Source: Methanosarcina vacuolata Z-761
GTDB lineage: Archaea > Halobacteriota > Methanosarcinia > Methanosarcinales > Methanosarcinaceae
Reading direction: 5' to 3'
NCBI RefSeq assembly: GCF_000969905.1
Contig: NZ_CP009520.1
Location: forward strand, 1,178,001 to 1,242,000
DNA length: 64,000 nucleotides
Shown here piece by piece: positions 34,983-44,814 of the stretch (positions are counted from its first letter, which is position 1; every line of letters begins with the position of its first letter). The notes under the pieces are model-generated. The model had not been told where the DNA came from, searched no databases, and was given only the letters and a program-made list of their open reading frames with translations. Both the position numbers and the translations under genes were made by a program.

Positions 34983-36896
34983 TCACAGTAACCTTACGGT
35001 TTCAAGGTTTGTAAGCGCCCTGGTTTCAATTTTCAGTTTCTTATAAATCGAACTTGCCAGGTCAACACAGGCCTTTTCATCTCCATGCTCGGTAAATACC
35101 CTTTCCGGACGGGGCTGCATCCTCTTGATGTAATCCATAAGCTGTCTCCTATCGGAGTGACCTGAGAAACCGTCAACTACCTGGACTTCCATGTTTAACT
35201 TCAGGATTTCAGTGCTTCCGCCCTTTCCTGCCATAGGGATCTCTTTCCATCCTTTCTGGATTCTGCGCCCGATTGTTCCATCGGCCTGGTACCCTACAAA
35301 CACCAGAGAATTGCGTGGTTCATCGGCAAAGGCTTTGAAATAGTCCATAACCGGCCCTCCGTTCATCATGCCTGATGTCGAGATGATTACACAGGGGTGG
35401 GGGTTCTGAATTATCTTCTGGCGCATGTCATGGGAATCAACAGGCTTGAAGCATTCGGACAGGAAGGGGTTCTGGCCTTTCTGGAATATCAGTTTCCTCA
35501 GATCATTATTCAGGTACTCGGGATGTGTAGCATGAATTGCTGTTGCTTCCCAGATCATTCCGTCCAGATAGACCGGAACTTCAGGAATCAGTCCTTTCCT
35601 TATAGACTCTTCAAGCACTATCATAACTTCCTGGCTTCGACCCACTGCAAAAGCCGGGATGATACAAATTCCTCCCCTTTCCACAGTGTTTTTCACTACC
35701 ATCTGCAGGTGCCTTTCGGCGTCCTTAAGTGAAGGCTGGAAAGCATTGGAATTCCCATAAGTAGCTTCACTGATAACCGTTTCGACTCTCGGAAACTTAT
35801 TGACAGCAGGGTCGAAAAGCCTCGTCTTCTCATATTTGTAGTCTCCAGTAAATACGACATTATGAAGCCCGTCTCCAATATGGAAATGAGAAATAGCCGA
35901 CCCCAGAATATGGCCTGCATTATGGAAAGTCAGTTTGATATCAGGAGCGATATCCGTTACTTCCTCATAGTCCAGAGGAATTGTGTGTTTGAGAGTCTTT
36001 GCTACCATGCCTGACTCATAGGGAATCTTTTTCCCTTCTTTTGCTGCCACGTCGATGTAGTCAAGCTGGAGCAGCACCATCAAATCCCGAGTCGGAGGCG
36101 TACAGTAGACAGGTCCTTCATACCCGTATTTAAAAAGCAAAGGAACAAGACCCTGATGATCCAGGTGAGCGTGAGTAACTATCACGGCATCGATCTGGTT
36201 TAAAGGAAAAACTTCAGGAACATACAGGTAAGGAGTCATGTTTTCGTCCGAACCTACATTGACTCCGCAATCGATCAGAATTCGAGATTCAGGAGTCGAG
36301 AGCAGGAAACAACTCCGCCCTACTTCTTTGCAGCCCCCAAGCGATGTAACCCTTACCCACTGATCTTTAGAAGTACACTCTTTGTGAATCTTCCTCCCCA
36401 CCGATTTAAGGATTTCTTTTCTTTCCTTGAGGTTGTTTCTCATAAATTCCCTTACATTCTTTACTGTACGGGATTTGATAGGGGGAGTACGCACAACCTT
36501 TGGAATCCAGCCAATCTGCTTTGTGATTTCACGGAGAGTAGCGCCGTGCTTTCCGATCACAAGACCAGGCTTTTCAGCTTCAATAATTACTTCTCCGGAA
36601 TCTGGGTCAAAATAATAGCTTGAGATTACGGATTCTTTTGGAACAACTTCTTCGATTATAGAAATAGAGTCTTCAGGAGTTGCAAGCACCCTGGGGTCAG
36701 GGCGCATTGCAATCCGCGTTCGGAGTTCTTTTGCGAGGTTGCGAATAATGTTCCCATCGTCTGCGAATTTGCGGGGCTCTTCGGTATATAGCACAAGCTG
36801 AGGCCCTTCAAATTCCACATCGGTAATTGTAACTCCCGCGGGTAGATTTTTCTCAATTTTATGTTTGAGGTCTAATAGTACATCTTCAATAGGCAT
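34983..36896 (-). CDS. fttA: Archaeal CPSF-type beta-CASP ribonuclease/termination factor FttA (aCPSF1)
   Basis: 637 residues. Two N-terminal KH-type RNA-binding domains (about residues 1-145, with a GKHGATLREITKQI KH loop). A metallo-beta-lactamase domain follows with THAHLDHQGL and GHILGSA, then the beta-CASP domain with the later histidine motifs (GFSGHSDRRQ and VFTEHGDE) that complete the zinc site. In archaea this protein cleaves nascent RNA 3' ends and terminates transcription. ATG 36896 has AGGAAG about 9 nt upstream; a TTG one codon earlier is ignored. Downstream of psmB on the same strand, an arrangement I recall as common in euryarchaea. Confidence 0.95.
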   Translation of the reverse strand: MPIEDVLLDLKHKIEKNLPAGVTITDVEFEGPQLVLYTEEPRKFADDGNIIRNLAKELRTRIAMRPDPRVLATPEDSISIIEEVVPKESVISSYYFDPDSGEVIIEAEKPGLVIGKHGATLREITKQIGWIPKVVRTPPIKSRTVKNVREFMRNNLKERKEILKSVGRKIHKECTSKDQWVRVTSLGGCKEVGRSCFLLSTPESRILIDCGVNVGSDENMTPYLYVPEVFPLNQIDAVIVTHAHLDHQGLVPLLFKYGYEGPVYCTPPTRDLMVLLQLDYIDVAAKEGKKIPYESGMVAKTLKHTIPLDYEEVTDIAPDIKLTFHNAGHILGSAISHFHIGDGLHNVVFTGDYKYEKTRLFDPAVNKFPRVETVISEATYGNSNAFQPSLKDAERHLQMVVKNTVERGGICIIPAFAVGRSQEVMIVLEESIRKGLIPEVPVYLDGMIWEATAIHATHPEYLNNDLRKLIFQKGQNPFLSECFKPVDSHDMRQKIIQNPHPCVIISTSGMMNGGPVMDYFKAFADEPRNSLVFVGYQADGTIGRRIQKGWKEIPMAGKGGSTEILKLNMEVQVVDGFSGHSDRRQLMDYIKRMQPRPERVFTEHGDEKACVDLASSIYKKLKIETRALTNLETVRLL

Positions 36897-37005
36897 CAAG
36901 AATCTTCCTTTTTGTCAAAAAATGGAAAAGTATATAGATATTGGAAAAACGATAGATTGAAAAAGATGTTAGTTTAGTGTTAGAATAAAAAACCAACAGT
37001 TTAAG

Positions 37006-37641
37006 TTATTTAGGTAATGAAGCTCTTATGGATTTTACTTCTTCAGGGTCCAGTCTCCTGAACGCCTCCTTAGTAATCACAACTACATCGATGTTCTCTC
37101 CAGACGCTGAATCCCTTTTAGTTGCATTGTGGATCGCTCGGATAGCAAGGTCAAGACCTTCTTTTATAGTCATGTCTTCCCTGTACTGGTCTTCAAGCAC
37201 TCCATATGCCATGGGAGAACCGGAACCTGTAGCCGATATCCTTGTCTCTTCGATACTTCCTCCAAGAGCGTCAAGTGAGTAGATCCCAGGCCCATTTTTG
37301 TCAACTCCCCCTATAAGGAGCTGGACCATCATGGGATAGTAACGGTTGGCATTTAAGAAGTTTGACATTAAAGTTGCAATACCTTTTATTGTCATCGACT
37401 CGTTTCTACGCATCTTATAGAGCTGTGATTCTACATTTACGAGCCTCACAAGCTGCTGGGCATCCCCTACCGAACCGGCAGTGGTCATTGCTACAAGGTC
37501 GTCGATCTGGTAAACCTTCTTTGCAGTTTTACTTGCGATGAAATTCCCCATTGTGGCTCTCTGTTCACTTGCGAGCACGATACCATCGGTACAAACTACT
37601 CCTACGGTAGTTGTGCCCTTTAGATATTTGTCATTATCCAT
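37006..37641 (-). CDS. psmB: Proteasome beta subunit
   Basis: 211 residues. A short propeptide (MDNDKYLKG) precedes the catalytic threonine in [12 protein letters not shown]; autoprocessing would expose that Thr as residue 1. The conserved lysine is in [10 protein letters not shown] and the later [12 protein letters not shown] is typical. It forms the inner rings of the 20S core. ATG 37641 is chosen because AGGG lies about 9 nt upstream; an in-frame ATG two codons earlier overlaps the SD. fttA follows about 110 bp downstream. Confidence 0.97.
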   Translation of the reverse strand: MDNDKYLKGTTTVGVVCTDGIVLASEQRATMGNFIASKTAKKVYQIDDLVAMTTAGSVGDAQQLVRLVNVESQLYKMRRNESMTIKGIATLMSNFLNANRYYPMMVQLLIGGVDKNGPGIYSLDALGGSIEETRISATGSGSPMAYGVLEDQYREDMTIKEGLDLAIRAIHNATKRDSASGENIDVVVITKEAFRRLDPEEVKSIRASLPK

Positions 37642-37890
37642 AAACATACCCTCATAATAAGTTAAAAATGAGAAAATGTCGCTAAAAAAAATGTTTTAGT
37701 GAGGTAAGTATTTTTAACTTAAATAGCAGGATTTAGCACTTCATTATCTCATTATTAATATCGCTATATATAAGTTTTCCTTCTCTTTTTTATTGAACGC
37801 GTCTAAATTTAAATTCGAAGGAAGATTTGGTAAAATAATTTTTCATTTACAGGAGATTCAAAACTCCTGATATCCCGAAAAATCCAAAAT

Positions 37891-38403
37891 TTAAAGAAAA
37901 AGTCTCTCGACCTCTTCAGCAAGTTTATTTACTCTCTGAATCACATTTTCGGGTACCTCTTGCTTACGCATGAGCTCAATTCTCTCAGCTACAGTAATCC
38001 TGCTCGTTCCCTTAACAAGGTTATCGGCATGAGCAACTATTTTTTCCTCAAGGCTTCGTGGAAAATAATCGTCCTCCGGAAGCCCTAAAGCCCTTGCCTC
38101 TTCTTTTGAGATCCCTGCTCCGATATGTCTTTTTATTATTTCAGAAATCTCAGGCTTGAGTCCCTCGATCCTGGCTAGCCTGTACCCTTCTACTGCATGA
38201 GCGATTTTATGTGTTTTACATCTCCCAAGATCGTGAAGAAGAGCCCCGACTTCCACCAGTTCCGGGTTTACATCATGCCCTGCTGCTTTTGCCTTTTTTG
38301 CAATTTCAACTGCGAGTAATGCGACTTCCTTACAGTGTTCTATCACATTTGGAGCACATCCGTTTTCCTCAAGCAGGTTTATTGCTTCGGCTCGGGTAGT
38401 CAA
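37891..38403 (-). CDS. HD-domain (HDIG) phosphohydrolase
   Basis: 170 residues. Metal-binding HD motif: NVIEHCKEVALLAVEIAK, then EVGALLHDLGRCKTHKIAHA, a second histidine pair around KRHIGAG, and a late Asp in IVAHADNLV. Archaeal HDIG proteins of this size act on nucleotides or nucleotide-like phosphodiesters; the substrate is unknown. The start is TTG 38403 with AAGTGATC just upstream. It lies 10 bp after tfe on the same strand, so the two are one operon. Confidence 0.88.
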   Translation of the reverse strand: MTTRAEAINLLEENGCAPNVIEHCKEVALLAVEIAKKAKAAGHDVNPELVEVGALLHDLGRCKTHKIAHAVEGYRLARIEGLKPEISEIIKRHIGAGISKEEARALGLPEDDYFPRSLEEKIVAHADNLVKGTSRITVAERIELMRKQEVPENVIQRVNKLAEEVERLFL

Positions 38404-38413
38404 GGTAGATCAC

Positions 38414-38908
38414 TTACACTGAACTGAGAGCATCTACACGCTTTCTCAGGACATCAATAAAATATGAGTTATCGTAGAAGACCAGGTCTTCTCCACACAT
38501 GGGGCAGAGAAACTCTGTTTCTGTAGCTTCGTCAAAAAGAAGGCGAACACAACCCTGAGGGCACATATAGAAAACATTGTTTTCTTCGAAATCAAGGCGA
38601 GTCTTCAGGTTGCGGAGCAATTTTTTCTTTTCCTTCATGAGCTGGTGCTCTATATCAGAAAAATCCAGGCGCCAGAGATATGTTAACCATCCACTGTTTG
38701 AATCTCTCTCCCGACGACATATTGCAAATTTGTTTTCGTTTAATATGAAGAGCGTTCTCCTCACGGTGTTCAACAGAACCTCGGTCTTTGCCGCAATTTC
38801 TTCATCCGTAACCTCGCCTTCAGGCATTTTTTCAATCATTTGTAGCCCTTCTTCCCCTACAAGGCTCAGGAGGTATCCTCTAATTACCTTGTCATTTATA
38901 TCAACCAA
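38414..38908 (-). CDS. tfe: Transcription initiation factor TFE (alpha subunit)
   Basis: 164 residues. N-terminal winged-helix domain (KVIRGYLLSLVGEEGLQMIE to about residue 85), a charged linker and a C-terminal zinc ribbon with MCPQGCVRLLF and FLCPMCGEDL. It helps TBP/TFB/RNA polymerase open the promoter. TTG 38908 is preferred: GAGGTGA lies 5 nt before it, and a GTG three codons earlier at 38917 falls within that SD. The HD-domain gene follows. Confidence 0.95.
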   Translation of the reverse strand: MVDINDKVIRGYLLSLVGEEGLQMIEKMPEGEVTDEEIAAKTEVLLNTVRRTLFILNENKFAICRRERDSNSGWLTYLWRLDFSDIEHQLMKEKKKLLRNLKTRLDFEENNVFYMCPQGCVRLLFDEATETEFLCPMCGEDLVFYDNSYFIDVLRKRVDALSSV

Positions 38909-39054
38909 TATGTTCACCTCGCAAATGCCAGTATGAATTGGATATACCAGTATTAAAATTTACATTCCCCTTTTCCGGAAATATTTCTTAGCCAGAAAAA
39001 ATTGAACATTCTAAACATTCTTAACTTTTAATTTTCATATATTCTCGGCAAATC

Positions 39055-40230
39055 TCAGGTATCTTCTCTTTTCAGCTGGTTTTCAATAAAAGCCCTTATC
39101 CTGTTTGCCCCTTTTTCAAGCGATAGAACTGCCTCTTCTCTTGTAGAGGTACACGCGAAAAGGGAAGTAAGAGGCCCATCAGGCTCTATAACAGTTCCCT
39201 GGGAGGGAATGTCAGCGCCTTTTTCCCTCAGAATGAGCTCCATGAGCTTTTGATCTATAAAAAGTTCTCGATCCGAGTAAATAACTCCTCGTGCAGCAAA
39301 ACCTTTAGCTTCGGGTTTCTCAGGAAGTTCTCCTCTAAAGCAGCCAGCATGAGCCTCAAAAAGGTTAATGTTCATTGCCTTCTCGACAGTATCAAGACTT
39401 CCCTGGAACCTTGGGTTTATTTCAAGTACTACAGGCCCTTTTTTTGAAGCCAGAAAATCCACTCCGTTTGAGCCGAGGAGCTTGAACTCAAGCACCAGTT
39501 CTTCAGAAAGGGCTTCCATTTCCTCAGCTTGATTGGTCATAAAAGGGGTTATATTTCCACAATAAGCAAAGGGCAGCCGCGAAAGCCAGGGTATTCCTAT
39601 AAGCTGTTCGTTAACAGCCACTGACAGGGCTTCGTTCTTTGTAGAAAGCAAGGAAACACTTGAAGGCGTTCCTTCCAGAAACTCCTGAATAACAATGGTA
39701 TCTTCCGTAAGCTCTGGATTCAGCCCGTGTAATTCCTCAAGGATGGCTAAAAGCTCCTGTCTGTTCCTGGCAATTCGGTTGAAAATTCCTCCTCCGCCTG
39801 AAGCTGGCTTAATCATAACTGGATATTCTATTGCGTCCAGTTCTTCCGAGGAATAACAGCGTGGATGAGGGATTCCAATGGCTTCAAGCTTTTTCGAGAG
39901 ATAAAGTTTGTCTGAAGCCTTCTGCATCGCATCCGGACTGCTGGCAAGTACAGGGCAGGGAAACTCATTGTGGTCAAGCATTTCCAGTCCCGAACCTGGG
40001 ACAAGGGCATCAAACTCAAGTCCAAACTCAGCCATCTGAGCCTTTATCCTGGAAGCCTTAAGCTGGTGCAGTTCCTGTATAGTTCTGCACTCAAGAAATG
40101 CCGTGGCATGGGCACATTCCCGCAGGTCAAGGTCACAGAAAGCATCTATAGAACAGACCGTATAGCCAGCCCGGCTTGCAGAACAGACAACATTCCGGGT
40201 ATCAAATCCGATTACAAGGATATTCTGCAT
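39055..40230 (-). CDS. ATP-grasp family ligase, substrate unknown
   Basis: 391 residues. N-terminal preATP-grasp Rossmann domain (MQNILVIGFDTRNVVCSASR). The ATP-grasp domain has EYPVMIKPASGGGGIFNRI for nucleotide binding and VVLEINPRFQGSLDTVE with the Mg-binding Glu and Asn. C-terminal segment of about 90 residues. ATP-grasp enzymes join carboxylates to amines; in methanogens relatives act in methanofuran and tetrahydromethanopterin side-chain synthesis, but I cannot assign one. ATG 40230 has GAGG 6 nt upstream; an earlier in-frame ATG at 40254 overlaps the nmd3 stop. Downstream of nmd3. Confidence 0.82.
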   Translation of the reverse strand: MQNILVIGFDTRNVVCSASRAGYTVCSIDAFCDLDLRECAHATAFLECRTIQELHQLKASRIKAQMAEFGLEFDALVPGSGLEMLDHNEFPCPVLASSPDAMQKASDKLYLSKKLEAIGIPHPRCYSSEELDAIEYPVMIKPASGGGGIFNRIARNRQELLAILEELHGLNPELTEDTIVIQEFLEGTPSSVSLLSTKNEALSVAVNEQLIGIPWLSRLPFAYCGNITPFMTNQAEEMEALSEELVLEFKLLGSNGVDFLASKKGPVVLEINPRFQGSLDTVEKAMNINLFEAHAGCFRGELPEKPEAKGFAARGVIYSDRELFIDQKLMELILREKGADIPSQGTVIEPDGPLTSLFACTSTREEAVLSLEKGANRIRAFIENQLKREDT

Positions 40231-40250
40231 GTTTCCTCTTTCTGGACCAT

Positions 40251-41315
40251 TCATTTCGCTTGCGGAATCTCAGAATGCGCCAGTGCAAAGATTCCATATG
40301 GGGTTTTCAGGACAGGAATTTCACTTCCTGCTTCTGCGTTGAACGACATAGGTTTCTTTATGGCAACAGTCTCATAAGTTTCAGGGTCAAGCACCAGAAT
40401 TGCATTGTCTTCGATTGAGACCAGCACTGTTAAAACCGCATCCCCTATATTGCCTATTTTCTCTGCACCTTTTAATTCTTCAGGGGTTGAGATAAATCTT
40501 GAGCCGTCCTCAAGGGAAGTTCCGTTAACCTTTTTTCCAGAACTCTTGATCTGGATAACCTTTCCTCTGAATCGAATCACATCTCCTGGCCCGAATTCGG
40601 GAAGACGTACAGCAAAAGTAATCCTGTAAAGGTTCTTTCCATCTTTCATTCCGACAAGGGTAGGAGATTCGGAAAAGTTGCCTCCAAGTTCAGAGTTGAT
40701 TAATCGGCATACCTGCCTGCTAGCGTTCATGGAACCCATGTAAAGGTCTATCCCTCCCTTTTGCTCCACTTCCTCACTTATAAACGCAAGCCGGTCACCC
40801 TTTTTTCTCATGCTTTCCATGGCTTCTCTGGCAATGGTCATCGAGCGTTTATTCTCTTCTTCAGTAGGAAACCTGCCTGCTGCCCTGATCTGAATAATCG
40901 CTTCAAAGTACCCTCCGGACTCCCTGCTGCACATATCGCAAGCTGACCGCTGAATCCTTACCTCGGTTTCAGCTTCTGCGTGCACTGGTTCTTCTCTGAC
41001 CACTGCATCGACTTCAGCTCTTACCATATACATATAAGGCGTAATCTCTCTGGGTTCAAGGTAGACTTCCACATCTCCGGCTTCGTTGTGGATGAAAAGG
41101 GCATCTTCTACAGCCTTTAGCACCACATCTTCAATATTACCAACATCTTCCCACCGGCTTCTATGGAAGTGTGCTCCACAAGCTGAACATATCCTTACAT
41201 GAAGAACATGGGGCAATTCAATCAGTTTGAAAGTCTCAAAAAAGCAGTCCTTGCAAACTGAATCAAAAAGCCTGTAGCATTCTCTGCCGCATCTAGGGCA
41301 TGTAATAAAATTCAT
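40251..41315 (-). CDS. NMD3 family protein
   Basis: 354 residues. N-terminal zinc-binding cysteines (CPRCGREC, then CKDCF, RICSACGAHF and a further CDMC pair) followed by the NMD3 beta domains, including IEDVVLKAVEDALFIHNEAG and VRFRGK-type parts near FGPGDVIRFRGKVIQIKSSG. In eukaryotes NMD3 adapts the 60S ribosomal subunit for export; in archaea it is expected to bind the large subunit. ATG start with GTAAGGATT upstream. The ATP-grasp gene follows with the stop region nearly abutting. Confidence 0.92.
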   Translation of the reverse strand: MNFITCPRCGRECYRLFDSVCKDCFFETFKLIELPHVLHVRICSACGAHFHRSRWEDVGNIEDVVLKAVEDALFIHNEAGDVEVYLEPREITPYMYMVRAEVDAVVREEPVHAEAETEVRIQRSACDMCSRESGGYFEAIIQIRAAGRFPTEEENKRSMTIAREAMESMRKKGDRLAFISEEVEQKGGIDLYMGSMNASRQVCRLINSELGGNFSESPTLVGMKDGKNLYRITFAVRLPEFGPGDVIRFRGKVIQIKSSGKKVNGTSLEDGSRFISTPEELKGAEKIGNIGDAVLTVLVSIEDNAILVLDPETYETVAIKKPMSFNAEAGSEIPVLKTPYGIFALAHSEIPQAK

Positions 41316-41781
41316 CTGTAATCCTTACTTCACAATGTTCTTATAATAGTAAACTTTTCTTGAACAATAGTCTTCCTGGAATATTAATTTTTGAAAATAT
41401 CAGAAAGGAAAATTTCTGCGGTATATTTAAGCAATTGACCTGTTAAGCTTACTCATGCTATTTAAAAATAGCTGGATTTTCTAATTTCTTTTTAGCATTC
41501 AGACTCCCCAAAGTTATAGAGTGCAAAAGTAGCAAAGAGCTCATATCTTTACAATGTAATAAAATTATAATTCAGGTATAAAACGATTTAAAATTATATT
41601 TTAGATGTTTAGTAATTAGTATTTGTCTTATATAAATATTTCTTAAATTTAAAAGGTATCAGAAAATACTAGAAATTAATTTTCACAGGTCTCGTTTTTC
41701 AGAAAGCTAAAAGCTATTTTATTACAAAACTGTCTCAAAAAATTCTAAATATATAATCCCACAATTGTTTAAAAAAGAAAT
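41316..41781. other. Spacer upstream of nmd3
   Basis: About 470 bases, AT-rich, without a convincing gene. The nmd3 promoter should be within the first 100 bases; the far end borders the cdh terminator. Confidence 0.45.
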
Positions 41782-41804
41782 TTCCGTGTCCTTTTGACAC
41801 GGAA
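41782..41804 (-). terminator. Terminator of the cdh operon
   Basis: A perfect 9-bp stem, TTCCGTGTC/GACACGGAA, with a 5-nt loop, followed on the minus strand by ATTTCTTTTTT. It lies 27 bp past the cdhE stop. Confidence 0.85.
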
Positions 41805-41830
41805 TATTAATATTCAAATTTATTTTCTGA

Positions 41831-43240
41831 TTATTTTGGAGGCCAGTTCTTTTCCATAAATCCAGGGAGCCTTCCTGAGTCCATTGGTCCCACAAGAACC
41901 TTTGCACCGAGTTTGTCCTCAATGTCACCCTGTAGACGGGCAGCAAGACCCGGAGTAATTACCGTGTTGTGGGTAACATCTTTCTTGAGGTCAAAGCCTG
42001 ACTTCTCAAAAGCTTCCTTCACTTTATCAGCGGTCAGCTGCCCACCGGCAACAGATGCTTCCACACCGATACCGTCTGTGTTAACTGCAAGCAGCCAGCA
42101 GTTGATGCCGTTTGAGGCAAGATCGCTCTCTACTGTGTAGTAGGTAAGAGCAAAGTTTGTTGTGAAGAGAACTGGGGAATTCTCATCTGGGGTTCCTACC
42201 TTGTACATCTTCGAGTCCACAGCGACAGGAGACCTCGGGTCGGTGTAAATTGTCTCGGCCAGGTGCACTTCGGGCATGGTGGCGTATGGTTCCATGCTGT
42301 GGAGAAGCATAATGTCTCCGTACCTGATGGTAAAGACCGAGGAAAGAACTGTTTCCCAGTAGGATGCACTGACAGGGTCCGAAATTCCAGACATCCAGGC
42401 AGTAAGCGGCATAGCCATGATTGGATATGCGATCTCGGTATCGCCCATAATGCCTGCTCTCCTAATCTTCAGGAAGTTGGTAAAGGTGTCTTTCAGGCCT
42501 TTGCCACTTGGGTAGGTTCCTGGGTCGAGAACAATGTCCTTGATACCTGCTTCTGCAAAGGTTTTTGCGAGGCTCTTAAGGGTATCAAGGTCATTGAAAG
42601 CTGAGACTACGACAGGCACCTTATATTCAAGGGCCAGTTCTCCTACTTCCTTCCAATTGTCTTTGTTTGCAGCATAAAGCAGAGGGTTCTTGTCCTTTGC
42701 AACCTCAAGTCCTGCCTTCAGGACTGCAGGGTTAAAGGAACAGAGAATCACTGGCAATTCTGTGTTTTCTATAACTTTCTTGACAGCTGCTGCAAACTTT
42801 GCAGGGTCATTGGATGCAGCTCTTATTGCTACACCGTCAAGGAGCAGGTTGCGTCCGACGTAGAACTTTTTGTAGTCAGTAATTTTCTTAACTCTTTCAA
42901 CAAGGGCAGCTTCCTCCATTGTATCAGTAACATCGAAGAACATCTTTGTCTTGTTGAAGAAGGTCAGCTTGTGACGGTAAAGCACATCGTCGCCACCAAT
43001 CTTGGCTACTCTGTCGCCTACACCTATTGCAACTTCACGAATTTCCGGGGCAAGGAGCTTGTCAAGCTCTGCGAGTTTCTTTGCAAACTTCTTCTCCTTT
43101 ACAAGGGGTGGGCAGTCTGTTGTCTTCCCGGATCTGTCGATCAGCTTGGAGGCAAATGCCATACAGGTAGGCTCACCACATTCTCCACAGTTGGTCTGAG
43201 GAAGGTATTTGTAAGCTTCTAATGGGCTGTTTATTTTCAT
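41831..43240 (-). CDS. cdhE: Acetyl-CoA decarbonylase/synthase gamma subunit (corrinoid iron-sulfur protein, large)
   Basis: 469 residues. N-terminal [4Fe-4S] motif with four cysteines (NCGECGEPTCMAF, then TTDCPPL), followed by a TIM barrel with DTMEEAALVERV and DIVLDPGTYPSG, and a C-terminal corrinoid-binding region (from about residue 330, with SGRLPGF near the end). It carries the cobamide that shuttles the methyl group between the A cluster of CdhC and tetrahydrosarcinapterin. GGGGTG precedes the ATG. The cdhD stop is 3 bp upstream, so translation is likely coupled. Last gene of the operon. Confidence 0.97.
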   Translation of the reverse strand: MKINSPLEAYKYLPQTNCGECGEPTCMAFASKLIDRSGKTTDCPPLVKEKKFAKKLAELDKLLAPEIREVAIGVGDRVAKIGGDDVLYRHKLTFFNKTKMFFDVTDTMEEAALVERVKKITDYKKFYVGRNLLLDGVAIRAASNDPAKFAAAVKKVIENTELPVILCSFNPAVLKAGLEVAKDKNPLLYAANKDNWKEVGELALEYKVPVVVSAFNDLDTLKSLAKTFAEAGIKDIVLDPGTYPSGKGLKDTFTNFLKIRRAGIMGDTEIAYPIMAMPLTAWMSGISDPVSASYWETVLSSVFTIRYGDIMLLHSMEPYATMPEVHLAETIYTDPRSPVAVDSKMYKVGTPDENSPVLFTTNFALTYYTVESDLASNGINCWLLAVNTDGIGVEASVAGGQLTADKVKEAFEKSGFDLKKDVTHNTVITPGLAARLQGDIEDKLGAKVLVGPMDSGRLPGFMEKNWPPK

Positions 43241-43243
43241 GTT

Positions 43244-44569
43244 TTACACCCCCGATCCGATCCAGTTAGCAAGGTCAATAGGCTCTGCCTCAATTGAACC
43301 AAATAAAGTCTGGGTAATGTGCTTCAGGACAGCAACCGAGGTTGGGTGCATCATCATGAAGAGGTCGTTTCCTGCAATAGCAAGAGAGAGACCTGTAACG
43401 ATTTCCCAGATTGGTCCTCTGTATTCTCTGGGGCCCCAATCCGAGTCTTCCTTCAGTGGTGAGCTAACCATCCAGGACTCACGGGCACCCCATGCATTGG
43501 TGGTACCGGATGACATTGGGAAGGTCAGTTCTTCGTCACCCATAAGGGCTGCGAGGCGGATACGCTCCATGTTGGTGTAAGCGTAGTCGAGACCATAGCC
43601 GAGTGCTGCAGTGGTTGGGTCCATGATGATCCTGTCTCTTGGGACGTTGCACTGCTTCATGAGCTTCCTGTTAAGCTCCTTCTGGGAGTTCATATCCAGC
43701 TGAGTCCATGAAAGGACATCATGGTCGTACTTTAATGCAGCCTCTGCAATCTTTGCGTAGTCAAGGTTCAGGCTTGCAGATGCAATCAGGCAGCGCTCGC
43801 CTTCTGCAACTTCTGCAGCTCTTGCAAGGACTTCAGGGTCTTTCTGTGGGTTCCCGGAACCGCCTATTGCGATTGGGACATCAACAGCCTGAAGTACTTC
43901 TTCTACAGTCTTTGCTGCTTCCTTAGCAGGTGTGTCTTTAACCAGTGGGTCGGTTGAAATCAGGTGGATTGTGATCATGTCTGCGTTGAACTTTTCAACG
44001 TTCTTCTTTGCCCATTCTCCTGGGCTGTCCATGACCTCATCATAGTTCTCCTTGACAGCTTTTGCAAGACCGATTCTCATATCGAATACATCAATGGTAA
44101 CCTGGTTCCTGTTGGGCATTACGGCGTCAGGGAAGAATGGAAGGGCTTTTTCGCCACCAACCAACACTCTCTTTCCACGGCTTCCACCATCTGCAGAGGT
44201 GTTACCTATTGGGACTTCCTGAATAGGGGTTGCCCATTCTGCAAAGTTTTCAAAACTGAATTTGGCAGGAATGAGATCCTTAAACTTAGGAGCTGCCAGA
44301 GCAGGGGAAATAGCAGGGGCAGCAGGGGCACCAGCCGCAGGGGCACCAATGCCTACAGGGACGCCGAATATGCCAGCAAGTCTTGCGAAGTGCTGTGCAA
44401 GTACTGCATTCTCCTGTCCGAGGATAGCAGCAAGCATCGGGTCAAAGCCGCCTCCAAGTCCATCGAGTTCAATCTCAATGTCCCCTTCTATAGTTACACC
44501 TTCAAGGGAGAGTATATCTACATCCTTGAACATGTCTGTCATTTCTGATAACTTAGCTTTCTTTGCCAT
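43244..44569 (-). CDS. cdhD: Acetyl-CoA decarbonylase/synthase delta subunit (corrinoid iron-sulfur protein, small)
   Basis: 441 residues. [20 protein letters not shown] start, an Ala/Pro/Gly-rich linker ([17 protein letters not shown]), then a TIM barrel with [20 protein letters not shown] and [14 protein letters not shown]. It forms the corrinoid/iron-sulfur heterodimer with CdhE that transfers the methyl group. The frame is open 47 codons further upstream, but ATG 44569 has GGTGAGGT before it and starts the family N terminus. A 245-bp gap separates it from the CooC-like gene. Confidence 0.97.
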   Translation of the reverse strand: MAKKAKLSEMTDMFKDVDILSLEGVTIEGDIEIELDGLGGGFDPMLAAILGQENAVLAQHFARLAGIFGVPVGIGAPAAGAPAAPAISPALAAPKFKDLIPAKFSFENFAEWATPIQEVPIGNTSADGGSRGKRVLVGGEKALPFFPDAVMPNRNQVTIDVFDMRIGLAKAVKENYDEVMDSPGEWAKKNVEKFNADMITIHLISTDPLVKDTPAKEAAKTVEEVLQAVDVPIAIGGSGNPQKDPEVLARAAEVAEGERCLIASASLNLDYAKIAEAALKYDHDVLSWTQLDMNSQKELNRKLMKQCNVPRDRIIMDPTTAALGYGLDYAYTNMERIRLAALMGDEELTFPMSSGTTNAWGARESWMVSSPLKEDSDWGPREYRGPIWEIVTGLSLAIAGNDLFMMMHPTSVAVLKHITQTLFGSIEAEPIDLANWIGSGV

Positions 44570-44814
44570 GTAAACCTCACCTTTTCTGTAAGTTTTCCGT
44601 TTTGATGAGTGACTGTATAAATAAAGAAATAATACAGATTTTACTTCCAGATTCTTCCCCGATATGGAAAGAAAAATTGAGGCAGAAGTAAACTCTGCCA
44701 CATATTTCACATGATTTTGAATATCATTTCAAGCCCTTACAAAGGGCAAAGGGATCCATATCTCATTTCCGGCACGTTTTTCTGCAATATTACAAATTCA
44801 AAAGAAAACCGGGA

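Noticed and set aside
39055-40230. Tyramine-glutamate ligase (MfnD) assignment of the ATP-grasp gene
   Set aside because: Shared ATP-grasp fold only; the protein is longer than the MfnD I recall and no methanofuran gene is adjacent.
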